NCBI GenBank assembly: GCA_000715635.1
Contig: KL569170.1
Location: 60,208-65,602, forward strand
Direction: 5' to 3'
DNA length: 5,395 nucleotides
Origin: Streptomyces violaceus
Lineage (GTDB): Bacteria; Actinomycetota; Actinomycetes; Streptomycetales; Streptomycetaceae
Shown here: positions 1-4,351 of the stretch, piece after piece
Numbering within the stretch: position 1 is the stretch's first letter
Layout: the number at the start of each line of letters is the position of its first letter
The notes under the pieces: model-generated
What the model saw: the letters and a program-made list of their open reading frames with translations, nothing else
The model's database searches: none
Told to the model about the DNA's origin: nothing
Position numbers and translations under genes: made by a program

Positions 1-191
1 CCCCGCCGCACGGCGGAGAGGATGCGCTGGTAGTCCGGCGGAAGGGTGCCCTCCTCCACGCCTGAGATGCGGTGCGGGATCAGCATCACCGCACGTCCGC
101 CCACCTGCCCGGGCGCCGGCGCGACAGAGGCGCGCTCGTCGGCGAGCTGTTCGCTCAACCGCTCAAGGACCCGCTCCGCGACGGTGAGCAT
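1..191 (-). CDS. Hypothetical protein, N-terminal part (runs off left edge)
   Basis: A minus-strand frame opens at the ATG at 191-189 and stays open to the window edge, giving 63 codons. About nine in ten third positions are G or C, which is the actinomycete coding signature, and the other strand does not show it as well. The peptide begins MLTVAERVLERL and includes GGRAVMLIPHRI and LPPDYQRILSAV. It is soluble, with an amphipathic N-terminal helix and no signal peptide or membrane segment. The Shine-Dalgarno match is weak (AGG about 10 bases upstream). I do not recognise the family with certainty. The PHR...LPPDYQRIL pattern gives a vague impression of small Streptomyces hypothetical proteins that continue into a winged helix, but that is memory rather than evidence. 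It lies 163 bp downstream of the Rrf2 gene in the same direction, with a possible terminator between them. Confidence 0.55.
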   Translation of the reverse strand, partial: MLTVAERVLERLSEQLADERASVAPAPGQVGGRAVMLIPHRISGVEEGTLPPDYQRILSAVRR

Positions 192-290
192 GCACCGGAG
201 CCTAGAAGGCCGCCCAGTCACGGTGAGCGCGAACCGACAAGCTGGTCCTGGAGCGAGAGATGGCGCAACCGTCTATGGCGTGACTGGTTG

Positions 291-311
291 CCAGGCTATT
301 CACTGGCCTGG
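291..311 (-). terminator. Candidate hairpin downstream of the Rrf2 gene
   Basis: CCAGGC and GCCTGG form a perfect 6-bp inverted repeat around a 9-base loop. It starts 43 bases past the stop codon of the Rrf2 gene on the minus strand. There is no U-tract, which is common for actinomycete terminators. The stem is short, so this is only a candidate. If real, it separates the Rrf2 transcript from the gene at 1-191. Confidence 0.35.
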
Positions 312-354
312 GCTTAGATGGGGATTCGGGTGATGTCAGGGCGTAACGGAGAGG

Positions 355-789
355 CTAGCGAGGTGCCTCGAGTACGTCCTGGAGTACGTTCTCGAGCGTG
401 ACGCGGGCCAGCTCGTGTCTCACGGTCTCCTCGATGCCCTCATAGATGCCCTGCATCGCCGGCTGGATGCCGTGTCCCACCACGCATCCCTGGTCCGGGG
501 TGGTGCGGTGCATCGCGAACAGCGGGCCGGGTTCCACTGCCTCGTACACGTCGAGCAGGGTCATCGACTCCAGCTCGCGCGCCAGCGACCAGCCCGCGCC
601 CACGCCCCGCCGGGACTCCACGAGCCCGGCCCTGCGCAGCTCGCCGAGCAGCCGTCTGATCACCACTGGGTTGGTGTTCACGCTGGTCGCGATCTGCTCG
701 GAGGTGGCGACCTCATGGCCCTGGCGCTGGTAGAGGCCGATCCAGGCCAGCGCGTGGGCGGCGATGGTCAACCTGCTGTTGGCGCTCAT
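355..789 (-). CDS. Rrf2 family transcriptional regulator (YwnA-like)
   Basis: A 144-residue protein, normal for the Rrf2 family. An N-terminal winged helix-turn-helix spans about residues 8-71: a TSEQIA...TNPVVIRRLLGELRRAGLV recognition region, then a wing RGVGAGWSLAR. The TLLDVYEAVE helix follows, and then a C-terminal dimerisation helix. The hallmark SVNTNPVVIRR places it with the YwnA-like branch. It has a single cysteine (Cys102, in DQGCVVG), so it lacks the three-cysteine set that holds the Fe-S cluster in IscR, NsrR or RsrR. The start at 789 is chosen for the AGGAGG box five bases upstream; the frame runs further up, but those residues look non-coding. The protein probably represses itself and the divergent dehydrogenase at 918 through the two dyads between them. 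The inducing signal is unknown; oxidation or alkylation of Cys102 is a guess. Confidence 0.9.
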   Translation of the reverse strand: MSANSRLTIAAHALAWIGLYQRQGHEVATSEQIATSVNTNPVVIRRLLGELRRAGLVESRRGVGAGWSLARELESMTLLDVYEAVEPGPLFAMHRTTPDQGCVVGHGIQPAMQGIYEGIEETVRHELARVTLENVLQDVLEAPR

Positions 790-817
790 GGACTCCTCCT
801 CTCGGCCGCAACGCTTC

Positions 818-847
818 ATGTTACGACAGCGCAGTCGTAACAGTGAA
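818..847 (-). promoter_or_regulatory. Predicted promoter of the Rrf2 gene
   Basis: On the minus strand, TTCACT (847-842) and TAACAT (823-818) are separated by 18 bases. This would start transcription near 811 and leave a short leader carrying the AGGAGG ribosome site. The -10 box overlaps the left arm of the perfect dyad at 819-842, and the -35 box touches its right end. Bound regulator should therefore block this promoter, giving autorepression. The -35 match is only fair. Confidence 0.4.
819..842. promoter_or_regulatory. Operator 1: perfect dyad for the Rrf2 regulator
   Basis: TGTTACGAC, six bases, then GTCGTAACA is a perfect 9-bp inverted repeat 24 bp long. The length fits an Rrf2 dimer, whose known sites span roughly 23-27 bp. 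It sits 30 bp upstream of the Rrf2 start codon, on the predicted -10 box of that gene. The half-site recurs in the second dyad at 862-884. Assignment to this regulator is inferred from position and shared half-sites. Confidence 0.65.
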
Positions 848-849
848 GG

Positions 850-878
850 TTGCAACAGCCTGTCGTAACAATTAACGT
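850..878 (+). promoter_or_regulatory. Predicted promoter of the SDR gene
   Basis: TTGCAA (850-855), 17 bases, then TAACGT (873-878) fits a housekeeping-sigma promoter of a high-GC Gram-positive. Transcription would start near 885, about 33 bases before the SDR start codon. The -10 box lies inside the second dyad. The -35 box is part of the 8-bp palindrome GTTGCAAC (849-856). Confidence 0.5.
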
Positions 879-884
879 TGCGAC
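862..884. promoter_or_regulatory. Operator 2: near-perfect dyad for the Rrf2 regulator
   Basis: GTCGTAAC, seven bases, then GTTGCGAC is an inverted repeat with one mismatch in eight positions. It uses the same half-site as operator 1 but with the arms in the opposite order. Its centre (873) lies about 42.5 bp from that of operator 1 (830.5), very close to four helical turns. It covers the predicted -10 of the SDR promoter. Function is inferred. Confidence 0.6.
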
Positions 885-917
885 TGCTGGGAAGGATCAA
901 TCAATGAGGTGAGAAGA

Positions 918-1667
918 ATGAGCAAGCCACTCATGGGCAAGGTCGCCCTGGTCACCGGGGGGTCGCGCGGACTGGGAGCCGCGACCGTACGGCTGCTGGC
1001 CGAGCAGGGCGCCGACGTCGCCTTCACCTACGTCAGCTCCGAGAAGCAGGCGCAGGCCGTCATCGACGAGGTGCACGGCAAGGGAGCCAAGGCCGTCGCC
1101 TTCAAGTCCGACCAGGCGGACACGAGCCGGGCGCCGGCGCTGATTGATGACGTGGTCGCGCACTTCGGCGGCCTGGACATCCTCGTCAACAACGCGGCGA
1201 TCTCCGTGGCTGGCACGGTGGACGACCCGGACGCCGACACCGCCGCACTGGACCGGATGCACGCCACCAACTACCTCGGCGTGATCGCCGTCATCCGGGC
1301 CGCCTCCCGAGTGCTGCGCGCGGGCGGCCGCATCATCACGGTGAGTTCCGGACTGGGCTCCCGGGTCGGCGCCCCCGGCCTTGCCGACTACGCGGCGACC
1401 AAGTCCGGGATCGAGAGGTACACCATGGGCGTCGCACGCGACCTCGGGCCCCGGAACATCACGGCCAACGTCGTGGAGGCCGGACTGATGGAGGGCGGCA
1501 TGCAACCGCCGGACCCCGAGACCCTCAAGGCCCTGCTCAGCTCGCTGTCCCTGCAACGCATGGGGCACCCCGACGAAATCGCCGCGGCGATCGCCTTCCT
1601 GGCGAGCCCCGCCGCGTCGTACGTCACGGGCGCGGTGCTGGACGCCCACGGCGGCTACAACGCCTGA
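918..1667 (+). CDS. SDR family NAD(P)-dependent oxidoreductase (FabG-like)
   Basis: A complete 249-residue classical short-chain dehydrogenase, the usual length. The Rossmann cofactor loop is TGGSRGLG (residues 13-20), and D65 in KSDQAD is the adenine-side acid. NNAA (91-94) replaces the common NNAG. The catalytic set is Asn118, Ser144 and Tyr158-x3-Lys162 (YAATK). The C-terminus VTGAVLDAHGGYNA matches the family's TGxxxxxDGG end. The post-catalytic PG motif is AG here (VVEAGLMEGG). Arg18 after the glycine loop suggests NADPH, but the substrate cannot be read from sequence. A GTG at 909 is an alternative start; ATG 918 is preferred because GAGG (906-909) sits eight bases upstream of it. The divergent Rrf2 regulator and the dyad on its promoter predict repression until a redox or electrophile signal. 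It is probably monocistronic, ending at the hairpin 16 bases downstream. Confidence 0.93.
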   Translation: MSKPLMGKVALVTGGSRGLGAATVRLLAEQGADVAFTYVSSEKQAQAVIDEVHGKGAKAVAFKSDQADTSRAPALIDDVVAHFGGLDILVNNAAISVAGTVDDPDADTAALDRMHATNYLGVIAVIRAASRVLRAGGRIITVSSGLGSRVGAPGLADYAATKSGIERYTMGVARDLGPRNITANVVEAGLMEGGMQPPDPETLKALLSSLSLQRMGHPDEIAAAIAFLASPAASYVTGAVLDAHGGYNA

Positions 1668-1682
1668 ACCCGAACCCCTGCC

Positions 1683-1718
1683 GCGCGCCCCGAAGGACAT
1701 CGCGCCTTCGGGGCGCGC
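1683..1718 (+). terminator. Rho-independent-type hairpin after the SDR gene
   Basis: A perfect 14-bp stem, GCGCGCCCCGAAGG (1683-1696) paired with CCTTCGGGGCGCGC (1705-1718), closes an 8-base loop 15 bases after the SDR stop. It lacks a U-tract, as many Streptomyces terminators do. The symmetric stem could also stop transcripts arriving on the minus strand. Confidence 0.85.
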
Positions 1719-1800
1719 ACCGCCGATGACCCGCGCGTGCGTGGACGGCTCCCACGTGCGCGCGAAAGAGAGGGAGCCGCGACCGGTCCGCCGCCGGTCG

Positions 1801-1980
1801 ACCGCCGATCAGCATCACGCCCAGGACGGCGCCGAGCGCCACTTCCGCCCGCTCGGCGCGCCGGGCGCGTGGCACGCGGAAGGAGGGGACGGCGTTGGCG
1901 ATGGCCTCGACGCCAGTAGGGGCCGCACACCCGGAGGCGAAAGCTTTCAGCAACAGCAGCGCGCCCACGGTGGCGGAAGC
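1801..1980 (-). pseudogene. Relic of an APC-family amino-acid permease
   Basis: Read on the minus strand from about 1980 down to 1801, the translation holds TVGALLLLKAF, ASGCAAPTGVEAIANAVPSF, RVPRARRAERAE and ALGAVLGVMLIG. This is the conserved middle of bacterial APC superfamily permeases (COG0531 type): a membrane helix ending in FASGC-x3-TGVEAIANGVPxF, a basic loop with R-x2-RA-x2, then the next helix. Only about 60 of the roughly 450-650 residues of a full permease remain. Upstream the frame stops near 2036. Downstream it dissolves into arginine-rich, non-membrane sequence after MLIGG. There is no start, no ribosome site and no companion part nearby. It is a dead fragment, presumably left by a deletion between the SDR and NmrA-like genes. 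Family assignment is from remembered motif similarity. Confidence 0.7.
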
Positions 1981-2271
1981 TACTGACCTAACGTCACCAC
2001 ACCTGCATCGATCTGCGACGTTTGCAGGTCGGGCTCAAGACGACGATGGCCGCGAGGGTTTCTTTCGAGTGTCGCCCATGGAAACCGCCTCGACTGCCGG
2101 TCGTCGCACACCCCGCGAGAACCCATGTCTGACATCTGGGAGGAACCCAAGCTGCCACAGGTCCACCTCGGCAACGGTGAATATCCGTAGCAGGTCTCGG
2201 TGTTCATCCCGAACGCCGCACAGGTTCCCACGCGGCATACTCCGCCCCTCACCTCCGAAGTGATTGCGCCT
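1981..2271. other. Gene-free stretch with small dyads only
   Basis: No frame here shows consistent actinomycete third-position bias, and base composition is visibly less GC-rich than in the flanking genes. Two small symmetries are visible: TGAC-N5-GTCA at 1984-1996, and ACCTGCA (2001-2007) paired with TGCAGGT (2023-2029) across 15 bases. A 21-codon ATG frame at 2125-2190 has no good ribosome site. Minus-strand frames through here are open but have no recognisable motif. It is probably eroded sequence upstream of the NmrA-like gene. Confidence 0.5.
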
Positions 2272-2295
2272 GAGTAACTTATCGAGTCAGTTATT
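2272..2295. promoter_or_regulatory. Tandem 12-bp repeat / imperfect dyad upstream of the NmrA-like gene
   Basis: GAGTAACTTATC (2272-2283) is followed at once by GAGTCAGTTATT (2284-2295), with 9 of 12 positions identical. The same segment also reads as an inverted repeat, AGTAACT-N9-AGTTATT (6 of 7 paired). It ends six bases before the predicted -35 box of the NmrA-like gene, a plausible regulator site. No binding protein can be named. Confidence 0.35.
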
Positions 2296-2300
2296 TGCAT

Positions 2301-2329
2301 TTGATGTTAAGTGAGGGACTTTCTAGCGT
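2301..2329 (+). promoter_or_regulatory. Leaderless promoter of the NmrA-like gene
   Basis: TTGATG (2301-2306), a 17-base spacer and TAGCGT (2324-2329) form a good actinomycete promoter. The ATG at 2337 begins eight bases after the last base of the -10 box, which is where transcription should start. No Shine-Dalgarno sequence precedes the ATG, so the mRNA is probably leaderless. The spacer contains TGTTAAGT-N5-ACTTTC, a box that also occurs at the LysR gene start. Confidence 0.55.
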
Positions 2330-2336
2330 TCTCGGC

Positions 2337-2945
2337 ATGAACCTCACCGTCCTCGCGGCCTCCGGCCGGACCGGAATCGCCCTCACTCGACAGGCGCTGC
2401 GACGTGGTCACACCGTGACCGCCATCGCGCGTGATCCTGAGCGGATCGCGCTGCCCGACTCCCCGAAGCTGCGCAAAGTGGCGGGCGACGTGAACGACGC
2501 GGCCAGTATCGCCCCCGTCATCGACGGGGATTCCGTGGTCCTTTCCGCGCTCGGCACGGACCGGGCCGGGATTCTCCTGACCGGCGCCCGGGCCGTCGTC
2601 GCCGCCGGCCCACGGCGTGTCATCTGGCTCGGTGCCTACGGCACGGGCAAGTCGGCCCAAGTGGCGGGACAGGGCGCGGGCGTGCTGGCCAAGGTGCTGG
2701 GCGACCGGCTCGCGGACAAGGTCGAAGCCGACAACACCGTTCTCGCGGCCGGGGGCACCGTCTTCCACGCCGGGATGCTCGCCGACGGGCCGGAAAGCCC
2801 CCGCCGGCGCACGGTCGGCCTTCAGGCCGCGCCTGTCTTCGACCTCGGTGCGCAGGTCAGCCGGGAAACCGTCGCCGCGGCGATGCTCGACGAAGCCGAG
2901 GCGCCCGGTTTTCCCGGTGCCGTGGCCCTGCCATTGGCGCAGTAG
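2337..2945 (+). CDS. NAD(P)H-binding protein, NmrA/atypical SDR family
   Basis: A 202-residue single-domain Rossmann protein, the size typical of the small NAD(P)-binding (PF13460-type) atypical SDR proteins. The glycine loop is AASGRTG (residues 7-13), the variant of GxTGxxG used by this group. RRGHTVTAIARDPER (22-36) is the second strand with its basic NADP-type residues, GDVNDAAS follows at 50-57, and VVLSALGT at 67-74. KVEADNTVLAAGGTVFHAGMLADGP (about 128-152) corresponds to the family's E...L..SGLDWTIVRPG.L..GP region. The YxxxK pair is absent, as is normal, so it may sense dinucleotides or act as a quinone/flavin-type reductase. The start is set by the glycine loop near the N-terminus and the leaderless promoter; a TTG at 2295 or ATG at 2304 would add an unsupported extension. 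It converges on the LysR gene with only 25 bases between stops. Confidence 0.85.
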   Translation: MNLTVLAASGRTGIALTRQALRRGHTVTAIARDPERIALPDSPKLRKVAGDVNDAASIAPVIDGDSVVLSALGTDRAGILLTGARAVVAAGPRRVIWLGAYGTGKSAQVAGQGAGVLAKVLGDRLADKVEADNTVLAAGGTVFHAGMLADGPESPRRRTVGLQAAPVFDLGAQVSRETVAAAMLDEAEAPGFPGAVALPLAQ

Positions 2946-2954
2946 GCGCAGTAG
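2937..2954. repeat. 9-bp tandem duplication spanning the stop codon
   Basis: GCGCAGTAG occurs twice in a row (2937-2945 and 2946-2954). The first copy holds the last two residues and the stop of the NmrA-like gene, so the duplication adds an in-frame second stop. It looks like replication slippage. No functional role is evident. Confidence 0.8.
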
Positions 2955-2970
2955 GGGGCAGGCGGAGCGG

Positions 2971-3870
2971 TCAGCAGGCGGTTATCTCCTCGATCGAGGC
3001 CCGGACCTGCTCGCGGAGCCAGGCGTGGGCGGGGTCGGAATCGTAGCGCTGGTGCCAGTTGCAGTTGATCGTCGCCGCCGGGGACTCGATCGGCAGCGGC
3101 CGGACGAGAAGCCCGAACGCCTCGATGAGCGGGCGGCCCAGGATCGCCGTGCAGGTGACCAGCGCGTCGCCACGGGCGGCGATCTGCAGGGCGGTGGACA
3201 CCGTCGCCACCGCCGCGATGACCCGGCGCCGCAGGCCCTGGGCAGCCAGCATGTCGTCGATCGGCGCGGTGAGGCGGCCACGCCGGGAGATCACCACATG
3301 CGGCTGCGCCGCGTAGGCGGCCAGGTCGAGTTGGCCGGCACAAGGGTGGTCCGCGCGCATCGCCACGACCAGCCGATCCTCGCCAAGTGGCTCGGACCGG
3401 AACTCGGGCAGACCGGGCCTGGCGCCACCGAGTTCCAGGTCGACGCGGCCGTGCCGCAGGTCGTCGGTGTCGACGGAGTTCTCCGCGAGCACCCGCAGCT
3501 GCACCCCGGGGGCCCGCTGCTGGATCCTGCCGACCAGCACCGGTACCAGTGACGCGGTCGCCGCGTCGTGACACTGGATCGTGAAGGTGCGATCCAGCCC
3601 GGCCAAGTCCAGCTCACGCACCGGCGAAAGCACTTCGTGCGCTTGCCTGACCAGCCGGTGCACGTCCTCCCGCACCGCCATCGCATACGGGGTGGGAGTC
3701 ATCGAGTGGCCGGTGCGCACCAGGATGTCGTCCCCGGTGACGGCACGAAGCCGGCCAAGGGTGCGGCTGACCGCGGGCGAGGACAGGTGCAGTCGCTCGG
3801 CCGCGCCCATCACGCTGCCCTCTTCGAGCAGGGCATCCAGCACCGTCAGCAGATTCAAGTCCAATTGCAT
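2971..3870 (-). CDS. LysR family transcriptional regulator
   Basis: A 299-residue protein, the standard LysR length. The DNA-binding winged helix covers residues 3-60: LDLNLLTVLDALLEEGSV, then AAERLHLSSPAVSRTLGRLR as helix-turn-helix, then DDILVRTGHSMTPTP. The effector-binding domain runs from about 94 to 296 and ends in NWHQRYDSDPAHAWLRE, a signature of the NodD/NahR/LinR-like group, whose members respond to aromatic or similar small molecules. The start MQLDLNLL is chosen because the family begins this way. There is no Shine-Dalgarno before it, so a leaderless mRNA is possible; the frame extends up to a TTG at 3906. It is divergent from the shrunken hydrolase at 3926 (55 bases apart) and convergent with the NmrA-like gene. 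Either or both may be targets. The ligand is unknown. Confidence 0.92.
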   Translation of the reverse strand: MQLDLNLLTVLDALLEEGSVMGAAERLHLSSPAVSRTLGRLRAVTGDDILVRTGHSMTPTPYAMAVREDVHRLVRQAHEVLSPVRELDLAGLDRTFTIQCHDAATASLVPVLVGRIQQRAPGVQLRVLAENSVDTDDLRHGRVDLELGGARPGLPEFRSEPLGEDRLVVAMRADHPCAGQLDLAAYAAQPHVVISRRGRLTAPIDDMLAAQGLRRRVIAAVATVSTALQIAARGDALVTCTAILGRPLIEAFGLLVRPLPIESPAATINCNWHQRYDSDPAHAWLREQVRASIEEITAC

Positions 3871-3887
3871 GAAAGTAAGACTTAACA
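3871..3887 (-). promoter_or_regulatory. Putative LysR-region box shared with the NmrA-like promoter
   Basis: On the minus strand, immediately before the LysR start codon, the sequence reads TGTTAAGT-CTT-ACTTTC. The same two blocks with a five-base spacer lie at 2305-2323 between the -35 and -10 of the NmrA-like gene. The core AAGT...ACTT is a dyad. It lies in the divergent LysR/hydrolase interval, where an autoregulatory LysR site is expected. Also within the interval, ACTTCA is repeated with a 10-bp period at 3900-3905 and 3910-3915. Confidence 0.4.
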
Positions 3888-3925
3888 AGAAACAGATCCA
3901 CTTCAATCAACTTCAGGAGCATCCC

Positions 3926-4351
3926 ATGAGCAAAGAACCGCTTGCCGCCACCGTCGCCGCCGCCCGCCACGCCGACGCCCGGGGCCGATCCGTCGAAGCC
4001 GCGTCGCGACCGAGAGTGACCATGACACCCGGCAATCAGCTGGCCCACGACCTCAACGGCACGGGACCGCTACTCGTCGCCACCGCTGTGCGGGGAGAGG
4101 GCTTCGCGGACTTCGTTCGTACGGTTTTCGCCTCGCTGTACGGTGAGCTGGACCCTGTGCTCGTGGCCGACATCGAGCGCCGCCGCACCCTCGACCAGGA
4201 CGTGTTCAGCGGTTTTTGGACCCCGTTGCTTGATTGGGACGCTGACACCCTGGCCGAGCAGGCACCGAAGCGCACGCACTATCCACACCTGGCACAACCC
4301 GAATGGTTCGTCTCCCGCGTCCATAAGTTCTTCAGCCTCGATCGTTCATAA
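3926..4351 (+). pseudogene. Shrunken alpha/beta-hydrolase (nucleophile region missing)
   Basis: A 141-residue frame with a good ribosome site (AGGAG 3915-3919, six bases before ATG 3926). Residues 32-51 (MTPGNQLAHDLNGTGPLLV) match the first strands of alpha/beta-hydrolases. GFADFVRTVF...DVFSGFWTPLLDWD (59-105) resembles a helical lid. THYPHLAQPEWFVSRVHKFF (117-136) matches the family C-terminus with the catalytic histidine (His118 or His121). The normal length is near 260-300 residues. Absent are the HG oxyanion strand, the GxSxG nucleophile elbow and the strand with the catalytic acid. The joins fall after about residue 51 and about residue 115 and keep the frame. It is probably catalytically dead, either a decayed gene or a derived small protein. 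An internal ATG at 4022 (Met33) fits the domain start better. It is divergent from the LysR gene, the usual regulator/hydrolase arrangement. Family assignment is moderately sure. Confidence 0.6.

Noticed and set aside
46..840. Plus-strand open frames at 46-333, 72-317, 415-840 and 446-733
   Set aside because: They lie opposite the minus-strand gene at 1-191 and the Rrf2 gene; their arginine/serine/histidine-rich translations and third-position composition mark them as antisense shadows.
790..900. 37-residue N-terminal extension of the Rrf2 protein
   Set aside because: It would read through the operators and promoters, has no ribosome site at its start, and the family begins at the MSANSRL position, which has a perfect AGGAGG.
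897..1700. 267-residue minus-strand frame opposite the SDR gene
   Set aside because: Glycine/arginine/histidine-rich with no motif; an antisense shadow of a clear dehydrogenase.
1726..2263. Plus-strand frames at 1726-1986 and 1895-2263
   Set aside because: No ribosome site or motif; the recognisable similarity in this stretch is on the minus strand (permease relic).
1980..2300. 106-residue minus-strand frame from 2300
   Set aside because: Open, but with irregular third positions, many cysteines and tryptophans and no recognisable motif; it would also start inside the NmrA-like promoter.
2617..3552. 311-residue plus-strand frame spanning the NmrA-like and LysR genes
   Set aside because: It is out of frame with the first and antisense to the second; composition is typical of a shadow.
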